Assembly (NCBI RefSeq): GCF_000227115.2
Contig: NC_016481.1
Coordinates: forward strand, 634,189-698,188
From: Naumovozyma dairenensis CBS 421
Taxonomy: Eukaryota; Ascomycota; Saccharomycetes; Saccharomycetales; Saccharomycetaceae
DNA: 64,000 nucleotides
Direction of reading: 5' to 3'
Shown: piece by piece, positions 20,922 through 34,062 of the stretch
Numbering within the stretch: the stretch's first letter is position 1
Layout: each line of letters opens with the position of its first letter
Notes under the pieces: generated by a model
Database searches by the model: none
The model's input: only the letters and a program-made list of their open reading frames with translations
Told to the model about the DNA's origin: nothing
Made by a program: the position numbers and the translations under genes

Positions 20922-22808
20922 ATGGCGCACAGAGAAAGCTCATATATTGGTGTACCAGATGATGATGGCATGTCTGGAGAATATGACCATACACCTTATT
21001 TAATAGGTATTACTGCATCTCCTTTGCGAAACAAATATAGAGATATGTTGATGCAGAAAGTAGAGCAGTTTGACGGTATCGATTCGCAGAATAAAGAAAA
21101 CAAGAATGCTACGGATGATGCTGGCAATTCTAGCTATGATGAGTGGATAAACTTCGAACCTTCCTTTCAAAAACAGCGGTCTTTTTCTGGTGAGAGCTCA
21201 GAAGAGGAATTTACAATTAACTCTAGCTTGGGCGACGTAATCTATACTGATGATGACGATGCCGATGACTTTACGGATAACGAAGAGGAACCTCAAGAAG
21301 AACCTGTTTACTCTGAAGGATCAAATTACTATTATGATGGAAACGAAAACGAAGATTTTGCTGAAGATCCGATGCTGACCCATTTAACATCTATACTTTC
21401 TCATCTTGCTAGGGTGAGTACACTAAAAAAGATACTAAGCGCTAAGTTTCTTTTAATGATAGCGATAACTATGGCAGTTGCTTCGGGAATTTTATTTAAT
21501 CATCCCAACCGATCGAACTTAGATTCCACAACAGTGAATGCTCAACGCTTCAAAAATGAAAACAATTCGGCACTAATGCTCCAAAAACAGTTGGATCATA
21601 TTTCAAGAGAATTATCCCAGAGAAATCAAAATATAAAGCTTGCTATGAACCAAAGAATTACTATTTTGATTTCACAGCTTGAAAAAAATATAAAGAGTGT
21701 TATACCGACTAACGAAAAAAAGATAGCCCAAGATCTAGATATCCTAAATAGAGACCTCAAATTTATTTCTTCCATAATATCTTCTCGTAAGTTAGAAAAT
21801 AAGAAGGGAGATCGAAAAAATATGTTACCAAATGAAATAGACATATTAATCAATAACAATATTACAGGAAAACAACAATCATCGCTTATAACAGATCCAA
21901 AGTTACAAGATTTTGTTGTAAACACACGGTCAGCACTAAAGTCGATTTTCCGACTAGAACCAAATATTGATCTGTTGAACATAAGGGCAGTTCTAGATAA
22001 CTACACTAGCTCAGATGCAATGGATTATGTTACGCGTGAATATATGTCTAACATCGTATCAAAATCATTTTCCAAAACTAAGTCTGATATACTAGATTAT
22101 TTGAATCTAGAAATTCATTCTCTAAGGGGCAAGCAATGTGACGACGAGACGTCTATCAAGGCTTTTATTTCACAATTAATTGATTCTTTAACAGTACATG
22201 TGGATAATGAATTAGATTATGGTACATTGGAACAAGGTAGTCAGATCTTACCATACCTGACATCGAGATCATACAGAAGGTCGCAATATAATAGTAATCC
22301 ATTAACTGCCTTCCAATCGAATGAACTATTCTATTGCAAATCAGAGCCTTCTTGTTCAATAGCCATTCGTTTTAAGGAACCAATCTATTTAACTTCATTA
22401 AAATATAGCCATGGAAGATTTACAAATAACGTACATGCTTTGAACTCTGCACCCAAGATTATCGTAGTTTACATTAAACTCCATACCAAAGATGCAATGA
22501 TACTGAAAACGTTTGTGGAAAGCGCCTACAAACATAGCAGATCGTCGAATTCAGAAGGCAATATATTCTATGATAAAGATAAGAGTTATATCAAAATTTC
22601 CGAATCTGTTTATGACCTGGCGAATAATAAAATAACTCAAGATCTCTCCCTACCCCTATGGTTTACTAATATGAAACTGCCAGTACGATCTATAATATTT
22701 GAAGTGCATGAAAATTACGGGCATACTCAGTATACTGCATTTGGGAAGGTATCTATCAATGGAATAACTCAAGAAGATCTAAATCTAATGATTGGTGAGA
22801 ATGATTGA
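20922..22808 (+). CDS. MPS3: SUN-domain protein of the spindle pole body and nuclear envelope
   Basis: The ATG at 20922 gives 628 residues. The N-terminal ~170 residues are acidic and nucleoplasmic in Mps3. One membrane span follows (about 175-192, FLLMIAITMAVASGILF), then a lumenal coiled-coil-like part and a C-terminal SUN domain (about 430-628: AIRFKEPIYLTSLKYSH, VRSIIFEVHENYGHTQYT). The layout equals Mps3, which anchors the half-bridge, telomeres and H2A.Z-linked chromatin at the nuclear envelope. S. cerevisiae Mps3 is ~682 residues. TPH3 follows on the same strand, as in S. cerevisiae. Confidence 0.93.
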   Translation: MAHRESSYIGVPDDDGMSGEYDHTPYLIGITASPLRNKYRDMLMQKVEQFDGIDSQNKENKNATDDAGNSSYDEWINFEPSFQKQRSFSGESSEEEFTINSSLGDVIYTDDDDADDFTDNEEEPQEEPVYSEGSNYYYDGNENEDFAEDPMLTHLTSILSHLARVSTLKKILSAKFLLMIAITMAVASGILFNHPNRSNLDSTTVNAQRFKNENNSALMLQKQLDHISRELSQRNQNIKLAMNQRITILISQLEKNIKSVIPTNEKKIAQDLDILNRDLKFISSIISSRKLENKKGDRKNMLPNEIDILINNNITGKQQSSLITDPKLQDFVVNTRSALKSIFRLEPNIDLLNIRAVLDNYTSSDAMDYVTREYMSNIVSKSFSKTKSDILDYLNLEIHSLRGKQCDDETSIKAFISQLIDSLTVHVDNELDYGTLEQGSQILPYLTSRSYRRSQYNSNPLTAFQSNELFYCKSEPSCSIAIRFKEPIYLTSLKYSHGRFTNNVHALNSAPKIIVVYIKLHTKDAMILKTFVESAYKHSRSSNSEGNIFYDKDKSYIKISESVYDLANNKITQDLSLPLWFTNMKLPVRSIIFEVHENYGHTQYTAFGKVSINGITQEDLNLMIGEND

Positions 22809-23383
22809 ACAAGAAGCGATTGAAATACACTGGCACACTTTTCTGTCCAACATGTAATATTCTTTAAGCGTCTCAATCTCGTATCAACCGATCACAAGAG
22901 ACACTCCGAATGGGTTTACTCCTAAGCCTTCCGCTCTGTGTGCGCGATTTCCCTTTTTGGCGGGCCGTTTTCCCTATTCGGGCAAAGCAATCAGACTGCC
23001 GTTACGTAATACAGTCCTTTTAACGTGTAAATTACACGTTAGACAGGCCGAACATGCGGCCCCTACGTAATTTCTTTGCAGTTGGCAAAATAATGGCTTA
23101 CGAATTAAAGGTTGGTTGGCTAGTTAGTTAGTCAGTACACGTAGTCTTTAGGAACGAAGCCAGATCATGGTGCAAAAAATAGTGTCTCCTCACGATATAT
23201 ATACCTCTTCCTTTGTTTCTGCTCCACTAAATCTTATAAGGAATTGCATTGATCAATTAGTTCAACTATCCTTCCCAACTCCCCAACTTAAAATTAGAGA
23301 CCAACGGCATCTAACATATATTGAATTTCGAGAGTCAGCCTCTACCCATATACTAGTCATAACCACCAATTGCCTCATCAAAC
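22809..23383. other. MPS3-TPH3 intergenic region with a palindrome
   Basis: It holds a near-perfect palindrome at 23021-23041 and a 77-codon upstream open frame (23167-23400) that overlaps the TPH3 start by 17 bases in another frame. No independent gene is supported. Confidence 0.5.
23021..23041. repeat. 10-bp inverted repeat with 1-base spacer
   Basis: TAACGTGTAA at 23021-23030, one base, then its exact complement TTACACGTTA at 23032-23041, about 345 bp upstream of TPH3. It could be a bZIP-type site or an RNA hairpin. Confidence 0.7.
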
Positions 23384-24997
23384 ATGAAATTCTTGGATAG
23401 CTTAAAGAAACCAATCGTTATAAAAAGAAGAGCGGATTCAAACCATCCATCATCAATAATAACATCATCATCATCCTCAATCTTCTCTGATCATGCTATG
23501 ACCCCTCCTCAGAGAACTCCAGCCAATATACTAAAGGAACTACAACCGACCTTATTGAAATCAGTATTACCCATCTTAGTTCTTTTGAATGCACAAAGTT
23601 CGAAGAAATATTTCGAATGGAACAATACATCTGATACAAAGATCAATAGTAAATGGAATTTGGTAACGAGTGGGAACACGTCAGAAACGCTACCATTAGT
23701 GACTATCATTTTAACCGGTACAAAATTAAGAATAATAACATCAAGCAGGAAAAGGGAATTAACAATTGATTTATTAAAGCAAAATATCGAATTATTTCCA
23801 ACTTTATTAGAATTTAAAAACAACGATTTTTCATTATCTTGCTCATCTCCCGATGCTTTATTGACATTATACAGATTTTGCTTACTGTCCATTTTTGAAC
23901 ATTTTTCTATCTTTAAATCATTGACAGGCACTTTGACCTCCGTGTTGGGTCTACGTATGTTTGATATGCATATCATATTGAATACTCAATTTAACTTCAA
24001 AGATTGGTGTGAAATATACATTGAAGGGGAAGGATGGGTGAAAGCTTGGTGTGTAGTGAAAAAGAAGAAAAACGGTAATAGTGAAATCAGGTTTTATAAA
24101 AATAATAATTCATTAGCAACGAAGAATTTAATTTGTTTTATTTCCCCAGAAAAGGCTTCAATTCAAGATATTATGTTTTATAATGATAAAAATACGGAGA
24201 TTATTGGTGACGATGACGATGATGTGTGTGTTGGAAACACTTCGAAGTTTCAAGATATACATTCATTCTTAAATCAACTAAGAACTATTAAAGTCATTGG
24301 TAATATTTGCTTTTTGAATAATGATGGTGGTACTTCAAGTAAAAATTCTTCTAGATCTTCTTCTATTTCCAACATGTCTCAAATCGATGGCACTAATGTT
24401 TCCTCACCTCCTAAGAGGAAGATGTTTTCTCCCTCTAACAAAGGTCATGCTAGAAGTAGTTCCCATGTTAGTTCTATGACTATGCGTTCTAGTAAATCTA
24501 TAAAGGATACTGATTATACAATAAACTCTAGTGGGCTATTGATCAGACCAACACCACATAATGGTGTTTTCCATTTAGAAGCATTAATTCGTGTCATAAT
24601 TCCGATGATGGATGTAATGAAGTTGTATGGTCGTCCAATGAGATTTAAGAACGCAAGAAATGATCCAGACTCGTTAATGTTCGGTTTACCAAGATTACCA
24701 AATATTGATTACCTAGCTAAGGAAGAAATTGATTCATTTCTATCAGAAAAAAATCCAGAGATAGATGCAGATGAAGCTATTGAAGATACTAAAACCTCAG
24801 CTTTGAAGTTATTAGGCAAAGTATTATTTGATAACCTGTCGCGCAATGAAAACAGAGATACTGAATTATTATTTACCAGGTTAAGTGATCTGTCAATTAA
24901 TCAACCTAATGAAGGATTTAATGTGGTATCAGCAGAAAAAAATGGTTTGTCTAAAGAAAGCGTCTATACTTTAGCACCTTGCTCGCAGGTCGTCTAG
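23384..24997 (+). CDS. TPH3: pleckstrin-homology protein of the Tph3/Caf120/Skg3 family
   Basis: The 537-residue protein shows two PH-like segments: one around residues 70-190 (FEWNNTSDTKINSKWNL to the LYRFCLLSIFEHF helix) and one around 205-310 (FKDWCEIYIEGEGWVKAWCVV). A serine-rich linker follows, then a conserved region near 380-440 (LIRPTPHNGVFHLEALIR, MKLYGRPMRFKNARND). This fits S. cerevisiae YJL016W/Tph3 (~561 aa), of little-known function. MPS3-TPH3 order and strand match S. cerevisiae. Confidence 0.85.
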   Translation: MKFLDSLKKPIVIKRRADSNHPSSIITSSSSSIFSDHAMTPPQRTPANILKELQPTLLKSVLPILVLLNAQSSKKYFEWNNTSDTKINSKWNLVTSGNTSETLPLVTIILTGTKLRIITSSRKRELTIDLLKQNIELFPTLLEFKNNDFSLSCSSPDALLTLYRFCLLSIFEHFSIFKSLTGTLTSVLGLRMFDMHIILNTQFNFKDWCEIYIEGEGWVKAWCVVKKKKNGNSEIRFYKNNNSLATKNLICFISPEKASIQDIMFYNDKNTEIIGDDDDDVCVGNTSKFQDIHSFLNQLRTIKVIGNICFLNNDGGTSSKNSSRSSSISNMSQIDGTNVSSPPKRKMFSPSNKGHARSSSHVSSMTMRSSKSIKDTDYTINSSGLLIRPTPHNGVFHLEALIRVIIPMMDVMKLYGRPMRFKNARNDPDSLMFGLPRLPNIDYLAKEEIDSFLSEKNPEIDADEAIEDTKTSALKLLGKVLFDNLSRNENRDTELLFTRLSDLSINQPNEGFNVVSAEKNGLSKESVYTLAPCSQVV

Positions 24998-25427
24998 CTA
25001 CCCGATCTACGTGAGAGGAGCCTAGAAAATAATCTAAATACCCACCTTTCATATATACATGCCTTATGATAATGATTAATAATATTAAAAATCCTATCCT
25101 TTTCTTTCATAAACTATATAACTAAATTATAAAGTAGCAGAATTCGGTTTTTCAACAAGCTAGGTTTTACAAACTTAAACTTACCTGACTTTCGCAGCCT
25201 GGCTTCGAATTTCCCCAAAGTTCAAGCTTAAGCTTATTTCTAAAATATTTTAATTAAAAATAGAAGAATCCAAGGTAAATATTATAGTTTTTTTATTTCA
25301 TTTCGTTTATAAAAGTTCTATATATGATTTAGCATAATTTTTTCAATAGGCATCTTCCCACTGCACAGTATTGTGAATGAGTATATAAGAGGCGGTATTG
25401 CTACATCCCCAGATATTGCACTTATAC
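24998..25427. other. TPH3-THI4 convergent 3' region
   Basis: A/T-rich, no gene seen. S. cerevisiae has CCT3 (YJL014W) after TPH3; no trace of it is visible here. Confidence 0.6.
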
Positions 25428-26390
25428 TTAATCAGAGAAATGCTTGACGATTTCCAAACCAGCCTTGACACCAGAAATCAACATACTGGAAAATATCGGA
25501 CCCATACGGTTAATACCATACAATTCGGCAGATTCCATACCAGCAAAGTAAATGTTATCAACACCTGGATACTTACCAGCGTGGTTAACTACACCTCTTT
25601 CGGCGCTGTTCATATCTAGACCTTTCATCCCACCTAATTTCATATTGTCATCTAATTGAACAATTCTTTTGGCACAGAAAGCACCAAATGGGCCATCATG
25701 ACCAGTAGTGGACAAGATAACACCATGCTTCTGAGTAGCATCACGGGAACCATCGTCACTGTAACCAGCTAATTCGATGACGTTTGGATCCATACAACTT
25801 TGAGTGTCATGGGCTAAAGTTACTAAAGTCCAGTTAGTGACAACACCGCTGACTGTTAGTTTACCATGCTCATTGGGCTTGGTGACTAAGTCTTCAACAC
25901 AGGTACCGTTATATAATTTGACGTTTGGAAAGGCTAGGATCTTGGACAAGATGGTAGAAGTAAATAGAGCCGCATGCTTGACGACAACATAGTCACCTTG
26001 GTCTTCATACTCAACACCAATTTCCTTCAATAATAGATCAGCTGGTTTTCTTAAAACCATGGCACTCAATAATTGACCGGAAACCCAACATCCACCACCT
26101 GGAGCCAAATTCTGTTCGATAATGGCTATTTTCAAGTCTGGTCTGTTTTTAGCAATGACATAAGCAGCAGATAAACCAGAAGAACCGGCCCCGACAATGA
26201 CGACGTCAGAAATGGCATATTTATCCATATCTTGATAATAACGAGAAGTCATAGCACGAGAGACAGTAGCTTCACGAATTGGAGCAAATTGGAAATCATT
26301 CCAGTTGTCAATTTTGGCTAATTCACCCAATGGGTTTTCAGCGACAGAGTTCAATTGTAATTGAGAAACAGAAGTTTGAGTGGTAGACAT
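25428..26390 (-). CDS. THI4: thiamine thiazole synthase
   Basis: The 320-residue protein makes the thiazole half of thiamine from NAD and glycine. Its sulfur comes from its own active-site cysteine, so each molecule acts once. The NAD-binding motif [14 protein letters not shown] (glycines about 67-72) and the glycine-rich [12 protein letters not shown] loop are intact. The sacrificed cysteine is Cys199 in [13 protein letters not shown], equivalent to Cys205 of the S. cerevisiae protein (326 aa). The protein is cytosolic or mitochondrial in yeast and repressed by thiamine. Part of its upstream region (26687-27042) is repeated, inverted, at the window's right end. Confidence 0.97.
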   Translation of the reverse strand: MSTTQTSVSQLQLNSVAENPLGELAKIDNWNDFQFAPIREATVSRAMTSRYYQDMDKYAISDVVIVGAGSSGLSAAYVIAKNRPDLKIAIIEQNLAPGGGCWVSGQLLSAMVLRKPADLLLKEIGVEYEDQGDYVVVKHAALFTSTILSKILAFPNVKLYNGTCVEDLVTKPNEHGKLTVSGVVTNWTLVTLAHDTQSCMDPNVIELAGYSDDGSRDATQKHGVILSTTGHDGPFGAFCAKRIVQLDDNMKLGGMKGLDMNSAERGVVNHAGKYPGVDNIYFAGMESAELYGINRMGPIFSSMLISGVKAGLEIVKHFSD

Positions 26391-27394
26391 TATTGTAAGT
26401 TGTAGGGTATTGTTTTTTATTGGCTCTTGGTTTATTGGTTGTTTTCTTAAGAGAGAGGGAAAAGTTCTTTTCTAGATTCATACAGAAACACTTGATCTAT
26501 TTATACTATTTAGATTCAGACCAATATTGTTTCGCAGTTTTTTTAAAGTAACTAAGAGAACGAAAATGTATAGTCGTTCCCTATGTGCAATGGGGTTAAG
26601 GCAAGTACTCCAATTTGCAACATGCTACGAATGTTTCAGACGCCACATCGAATCAGAATCGCATATTTCATCCTTTTCTCTAATTAAATTGCCTTGACTG
26701 GCATTATTATCGAAATATTGATGAGTTGTTTTTTTTACGTAACATTCATTATGAATTTCGGAAACCGAACATTTATTCTTTTAAGAGACCTCTAGCCCAA
26801 TGTCTTAAAGGAGTATATTGTCTGTTTCTTTGTAGTTTGATGCTTCCATTACTCTTGTTGATTCTTTAACAATTTGTGGCACTTCTCGGAAATGGAAACT
26901 GTTGGATTTCTTTCGGCCGACACGGAAAGTGTGACGCGTTTTGAAGTTATGAACTTCCCTGAACTTCCAAGAATTGCATATTACGGTTGAAGCAAATAAT
27001 GAATCTAAAGGACTAATTTGACTAATAGGATAAAGAAATGTTCACAACCACCGCATTAACAGATATTTCGCTCTATCCATCAGGTTGATCTGAGCAACAG
27101 CGAAAGTGTGCAAGTATGATTCATTTCTTAAAACTATAACATAAAGGAAACAACGTTAGCTTGCTCCATCATACCGGGAGCGCCGTCCAATTTAATTGCT
27201 TTGTTACAAGTGGCCTAATAATCAACAATAAGAGAAGAATTTTTAACAATATATCCATTCAATGGACTATTAATGCTTGTTGCAGTTATAAATAAATAAT
27301 ATATAATAAATAAGTAAAATTCCCGTAATGTTCTTTCATGCAGGCTCAAACTATTTTTTCTCAAAACCTTCTTCTATACCTTCAATGGGTATCA
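26391..27394. other. THI4 promoter and ILV3 3' flank containing an inverted-repeat arm
   Basis: No gene seen. The central 26687-27042 is the left arm of a long inverted repeat; the THI4-proximal 300 bp is its promoter. Confidence 0.7.
26687..27042 (+). repeat. left arm of a ~350-bp inverted repeat (partner at 63650-64000)
   Basis: This arm is the reverse complement of 63650-64000. Reading base by base I find two substitutions, a T-run of eight versus four, and one single-base indel. The right boundary is sharp at 27042; the left continues to the end of the window in the partner, so the true repeat may be longer. No LTR-type TG...CA ends or open frame is seen. Confidence 0.95.
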
Positions 27395-29167
27395 TTACAC
27401 ATCAGCGTCGTCAGCGTCCAAGACACAACCCAAAGAGGCGTCTGAAACCAATTTGGAGTAACCAGCTAGAGTACCTCTAGTATAACGTGGAGCTGGAGCA
27501 ACCCATTGGGATTTACGTTGGGCCATTTCTTCTTCACTAACCATTAAATCAATCTTATTGTTGTCGGAATCAATAACAATTTCGTCACCGTCTTTAACTA
27601 AACCAATTGGACCACCTTGAGCAGCTTCTGGAACAATATGACCAATCAAGAAACCGTGGGAACCACCAGAGAATCTACCGTCAGTTAATAATGCAACATC
27701 TTTCCCTAAACCGTAACCCATTAATGCAGAAGAAGGTTTCAACATTTCTGGCATACCTGGACCACCCTTTGGACCTTCGTATCTAATAATAACCACAGTT
27801 TTTTCACCCTTCTTGATTTCACCATTTTCTAAAGCTGTAATGAATGCATCTTCTTCATCGAAGACACGAGCTTTACCTTTGAAGTAAGTACCTTCTTTAC
27901 CAGTAATCTTACCAACGGAACCACCTGGAGCCAAAGAACCGTAAAGGATTTGCAAATGACCTGTAGGTTTAATTGGATTGGATAATGGACGAATAATATC
28001 TTGATCCTTTGGTAGAGGAGCAGCTTTAGCGGCACGTTCAGCCAAAGTATCACCAGTAACTGTAATTGTGTCACCATGCATGAACCCGTTGTCATATAAG
28101 AACTTAATGACAGCTTGAGTACCACCAACATTTAGTAAATCGGCCATAACATGCTTACCGGATGGTTTGAAATCACCTAATAATGGGGTCTTATCACTGA
28201 TTCTTTGGAAGTCATCTTGTGTAATCTTAACACCTGCAGAATGAGCAACAGCAATCAAATGTAGAACAGCGTTGGTAGAACCACCTGTAGCAATAGCATA
28301 AGTAATTGCGTTTTCGAATGCTTTCTTAGTGAAGATATCACGAGGTAAGACACCTAATTCCATAGTCTTCTTGATACTTTCACCGATGTTATCACATTCA
28401 GCTAATTTTTGTTGAGAGACAGCTGGGAAGGATGAAGAATTCGGTAAAGTAATACCCAAAACTTCAGCTGCGGAAGCCATAGTATTAGCAGTATACATAC
28501 CACCACAAGCCCCTGGACCTGGACAAGAATGTTCGACGACGTCACGTCTTTCAGCTTCAGTGAATTGTTTAGAGATATATTGACCATATGATTGGAAAGC
28601 GGAAACAACATCAATTTTTTCTGGGATCTTGGATGAACCGCAAGTTGGATGACCTGGTAAAATGGAACCACCATAAACCATAATAGATGGTCTATTATGT
28701 CTCCCCATAGCCATCATGACACCTGGCATGTTCTTGTCACAAGATGGGATAGCGATGTTTGCATCGTAATGTTGAGCCATCATGATAGTTTCAAAAGAGT
28801 TAGCAATGATTTCTCTACTTTGTAGGGAATATCTCATACCTTTAGTACCCATAGAGATACCATCAGAAACACCGATTGTATTGAATTGCATAGCTTTCAA
28901 GTTAGCCTTTTCAATGGATGCGGAACATCTATTGTTTAAGTCTAAAAGATGCATATTACATGGGTTACCGGACCACCAACATGAACCAACACCAACTTGA
29001 GCCTTGTTGAAATCATCTTTTTTGAACCCTGTAGCGTAAAGCATAGCTTGGGAAGCACCTTGACCTTTGGGTTCAGTGATCACATATGAATATTTATTTA
29101 ATTTCTTAGCAAGATTTCTCGTCGTAGAGAACTGTCTTGCTGCGGTAGCTTTCATTAACAAACCCAT
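27395..29167 (-). CDS. ILV3: dihydroxy-acid dehydratase (mitochondrial)
   Basis: The 590-residue enzyme catalyses the third step of isoleucine and valine synthesis, dehydrating 2,3-dihydroxy acids with an Fe-S cluster. The start [18 protein letters not shown] is basic, lacks acids and reads as a mitochondrial presequence. Cluster cysteines of the IlvD/Edd family are present: Cys70 (GNPCNMHL), Cys143 (PSCDKNMPG) and Cys221 ([14 protein letters not shown]). The length is close to S. cerevisiae Ilv3 (~585 aa). A Gcn4 site about 215 bp upstream fits general amino-acid control. Confidence 0.97.
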   Translation of the reverse strand: MGLLMKATAARQFSTTRNLAKKLNKYSYVITEPKGQGASQAMLYATGFKKDDFNKAQVGVGSCWWSGNPCNMHLLDLNNRCSASIEKANLKAMQFNTIGVSDGISMGTKGMRYSLQSREIIANSFETIMMAQHYDANIAIPSCDKNMPGVMMAMGRHNRPSIMVYGGSILPGHPTCGSSKIPEKIDVVSAFQSYGQYISKQFTEAERRDVVEHSCPGPGACGGMYTANTMASAAEVLGITLPNSSSFPAVSQQKLAECDNIGESIKKTMELGVLPRDIFTKKAFENAITYAIATGGSTNAVLHLIAVAHSAGVKITQDDFQRISDKTPLLGDFKPSGKHVMADLLNVGGTQAVIKFLYDNGFMHGDTITVTGDTLAERAAKAAPLPKDQDIIRPLSNPIKPTGHLQILYGSLAPGGSVGKITGKEGTYFKGKARVFDEEDAFITALENGEIKKGEKTVVIIRYEGPKGGPGMPEMLKPSSALMGYGLGKDVALLTDGRFSGGSHGFLIGHIVPEAAQGGPIGLVKDGDEIVIDSDNNKIDLMVSEEEMAQRKSQWVAPAPRYTRGTLAGYSKLVSDASLGCVLDADDADV

Positions 29168-29843
29168 TGTTGATTAATAGAATTGGATTTCTCTTGATTA
29201 GTCTAGGAGGTGACTGATAAAAAAAATTAAATAAAGCAAGTTGTTAAAGAAAGAATCAATTCCAATGTACAGCTTAAATAAAAAAAGACTTGAATTCGTG
29301 ATGATTAATGTTGCAGCGAAACCTTAATTATCAACGGAGAGATCTTTACGTAACCTTTATATTATTTGACAGCAACTGACTGACTCACGAAAAAATCAAA
29401 GATTATTTTGACCGTGTTTCTGAAAAATTTTCCCTTCTGTGATTTCGTTAGAGCTCCCGGTTCAGGGCCGAGGAGTGAGAAGAGCCCACGCATAGCCGGT
29501 TCATATTCTTGATATTTAATTATAAACTAGACAAGATATACGTTAAGCTTAACAATTAACTAGAACGCTTTAGCTTTTCGAGGAGATACCTTGGAAAATG
29601 CAGCTATAGGTCCCAATCTAATCGTAGACTATATACAAGATTATTAGGAGTCAAAAATGAATTAAAGTTGGGCAACAAGCTGAAATTTATCAACATTTCT
29701 AGAATTTTTTTTTCTTGACTTTATCTCATTTTATGTAAAGTTTTATTTAACACGTTCAGATGGAGGGAATAAATAATTGGCATAAGGAATGGGACGGCAG
29801 CTCATTATCTCTTGTTAGGAGGAATAAAAAATGCTCCTCTTAA
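29168..29843. other. ILV3 promoter and PCT1 3' flank
   Basis: Besides the Gcn4 site there are CCGG-containing segments near 29456-29500 (CCCGGTTCAGGG, GCCGGTTC) that loosely recall Leu3 sites. No gene seen. Confidence 0.5.
29381..29387 (-). promoter_or_regulatory. Gcn4 site in the ILV3 promoter
   Basis: TGACTCA, the exact Gcn4 core, about 215 bp upstream of the ILV3 ATG. Confidence 0.7.
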
Positions 29844-31670
<1,827 letters not shown>

Positions 31671-32189
31671 CTAACCTACTCTTTTGATTAAATGGACTCC
31701 ACTGTCACTCTCTACTATATCACTAACTTGGTTCACTTTGAGGGCAAATGCAGCTTTTTCAAAACTAGGTTGCATTTCACCCTTTCCAAACCATCCAAGA
31801 TCACCTCCTCTCTTATACGATGAGCAATCAGATCTTTCCTTCGCTAACGATTCGAAAGTATTCTTATTATCATCCAATCTTAACTTGATAGTTTCCAATT
31901 CCTTAATAGCATCTTCCTTACTTAACGTAATATTTTGCGATCTATGAGATGCAGGTCTACGTGAATCCTTATGTTTAATTAAGATATGAAGACATCTTAT
32001 ACGGACTGGATTAACTCTCAAATAGTTTTTCAATTCCTCTTCATTTGTTCCTTCGGGAGATTCCCATTGAGATTGTTTCGATTCTGTATTGAAGAAATAC
32101 TCTCTCTTTTTAGATTTACTGTATCTTACTGTCCATGGCGTTGGTAATCCTGTTTTCCATTCTTCTTCCTTTGATTCGGGGGAACTCAT
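31671..32189 (-). CDS. ESS1: phospho-specific peptidyl-prolyl isomerase (Pin1 type)
   Basis: The ATG at 32189 (MSSPESKEEEWKTGLPTPW) gives 172 residues, close to S. cerevisiae Ess1 (~170); the frame continues upstream but lacks another ATG. A WW domain (about 14-48, LPTPWTVRYSKSKKREYFFN) precedes a parvulin domain (about 60-172) with CLHILIKHKDSRRPASHRS, the phosphate-binding basic cluster, KERSDCSSYKRGGDLGWFG, and the terminal VHLIKRVG. Ess1 isomerises phospho-Ser-Pro bonds in the RNA polymerase II tail. Confidence 0.96.
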   Translation of the reverse strand: MSSPESKEEEWKTGLPTPWTVRYSKSKKREYFFNTESKQSQWESPEGTNEEELKNYLRVNPVRIRCLHILIKHKDSRRPASHRSQNITLSKEDAIKELETIKLRLDDNKNTFESLAKERSDCSSYKRGGDLGWFGKGEMQPSFEKAAFALKVNQVSDIVESDSGVHLIKRVG

Positions 32190-32536
32190 CTTATTTTTCT
32201 TCTTGTAATATATAGTGGAAAGTTTTCGATGTGAGATAAACGACAAGGTCCTAAAGCATTGAGGTAAGTACGATAATTGTTAGTTCCCTTCAAGTAGTTC
32301 TCAATTTGCCTTTCTCTCACACTTAAAATAAGTTCTAAAGAAGTGTTAATACTAGAAAAAATGAAACCCGTACATCTTCTGTTCGTCTAGATCAAAGCCG
32401 TTACTTCACGTTAGGTGATAAAACCAAGATAAATCAAGATGAAAGCTTTGCACAAGGAATATTATTATTATTATTATTATTGTCCCTAGTGTGCGAGGGA
32501 TTATATATGCATATGTATATGTCTTAAATATTATGG
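32190..32536. other. ESS1-TES1 spacer
   Basis: ESS1 promoter and TES1 3' flank, with an ATT trimer repeat (about 32459-32481). No gene seen. Confidence 0.6.
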
Positions 32537-33598
32537 TCAAAATTTTGCCTTGATTTCCTCTTCAGGATCATAAACGACTAAACCTTCCTGCGATACAGTA
32601 GCTATAATATTACCAGAGTTGGAATCGAAATATTCACCTTGTACCAAGTGTTTATCCCAATGAGATCTTGAATTTTTAATTCTTAAATAAATCCAATTAT
32701 TAACCAATGGTAGTTGATGGAAATAAATTGAATGGTCTAATGATACACTAAATTTATGAGAATATAATGGTAGTTGATGGAAATATGGTAATGTTAGTAA
32801 CAGATAAGAGTCAGATAAGTATGCGAATGCGACATAGTTATATCTTGGGTCTGTATCAGGTGTAATTATTTTCAAACTACTAATGTTGTTGTGATTAGAT
32901 GTTGTTTGGCCAGATGAGAATTCTTTTGATTGAATTACTTTATGTCTTATTTTAACATAGTAATCTAGAACGGATGTTCTCCTTTGTGAGTAAAATAAAT
33001 CGTTAGGAAAGTTATATTCAATGGCACCCTTCTCGAAAACTTCTACTTGACGTTTCAAATAGTTTATATCTTTAAATCTATCAGATAAACGAGCGTACCT
33101 TTGTAAGAGACCTTCAGCCATGATTTTTTCAGTATACAATGATGCGGCAGGTTTATATTTATCTGGTGGAGGTGTTGAAGGTAATGATTCAATGTGATCC
33201 AAATGATGTAATGAATCGTGATCTTTATCTGAGTTTTGTTGGGAGAAAAGTATCATTGACTGGAAAATTAATTTATCATGTTGATACGCTCTAATTTGTC
33301 TATGGATGAAATTTTTACCATCTCTCAACTTTTCTACATGGTATAATATATTATTTTTAGGATCACCTCCATTTATGAAATAACAATGCATAGAGGTTGG
33401 CACATACGTCTTAGGTATTGTGTATAATGATGCTAATAACGATTGTGCCACTAGAGTCCCACCAAATGTACCTTTAGATCCGAGAGGAGCTGCAGGCAGA
33501 TTTTTGGTCAAGAATTTAGACGAAGATACTGGAACTAATTCCAATATATGTTCTATGTTCGATAACTTGGACAACTTTGTTACAGCGGGTTTACTCAT
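32537..33598 (-). CDS. TES1: peroxisomal acyl-CoA thioesterase
   Basis: The 353-residue protein is a double hot-dog acyl-CoA thioesterase that hydrolyses fatty acyl-CoA to free acid and CoA. Family motifs include GTFGGTLVAQSLLASLYTI, HCYFINGGDPKNNILYHVE and, in the second half, VSLDHSIYFHQ. It ends in AKF, a peroxisomal targeting signal of type 1 variant also found on S. cerevisiae Tes1 (~349 aa). The order ESS1-TES1 matches YJR017C-YJR019C. Confidence 0.95.
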   Translation of the reverse strand: MSKPAVTKLSKLSNIEHILELVPVSSSKFLTKNLPAAPLGSKGTFGGTLVAQSLLASLYTIPKTYVPTSMHCYFINGGDPKNNILYHVEKLRDGKNFIHRQIRAYQHDKLIFQSMILFSQQNSDKDHDSLHHLDHIESLPSTPPPDKYKPAASLYTEKIMAEGLLQRYARLSDRFKDINYLKRQVEVFEKGAIEYNFPNDLFYSQRRTSVLDYYVKIRHKVIQSKEFSSGQTTSNHNNISSLKIITPDTDPRYNYVAFAYLSDSYLLLTLPYFHQLPLYSHKFSVSLDHSIYFHQLPLVNNWIYLRIKNSRSHWDKHLVQGEYFDSNSGNIIATVSQEGLVVYDPEEEIKAKF

Positions 33599-33948
33599 AT
33601 TCTTTCTTTGATCTTTTCTTTTTTGTTTTTAAAGCAGTAGTTCGCTATTTCGAAACTTTTTATAATGGTAATGTTATTATTTGTTACTTGGTGTTTCTGA
33701 GACTTTATATACTCTACTTGGTTGAATTGGGGATGGAGATGTATTGAGGTAGTAGACTACGCTCTCGAAAGGATAAGGGTATATATGTCCAGGTTATTGA
33801 CTATTTCCGGGCTTTAATTTTTATCTCCCTCCGTTCGACAGACAATTTTGATGGGGGGGATATATGAAAAAGCGACAACTCCCCGTACTATTACGTATTT
33901 GGAGTCGAGGAGCACTCAACTAAAACTCTCGTTTTTTTGTGTAATCAG

Positions 33949-33975
33949 ACTCTCTCTCTCTCTCTTTCTCTCTCG
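33949..33975. repeat. CT dinucleotide repeat
   Basis: An almost pure CT run broken by one TT, about 350 bp upstream of TES1 (GA-rich on the coding strand). Confidence 0.8.
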
Positions 33976-34062
33976 GTTAACTAAGAATAAATGAATGATT
34001 GGCTCGAGTAACACAAAAAACCCATCCAAGTTTCCAAAAAAAAATTTTCTAATTTTTACGGG

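Noticed and set aside
23167..23400. Separate small gene upstream of TPH3
   Set aside because: Composition looks random and it overlaps the TPH3 start; at most an upstream open frame.
26687..27042. Inverted-repeat arm as a solo LTR
   Set aside because: An internal TGTTGG is reminiscent of Ty LTR ends, but there is no matching CA end, no target-site duplication and no primer-binding site; the boundary at 27042 is not LTR-like.
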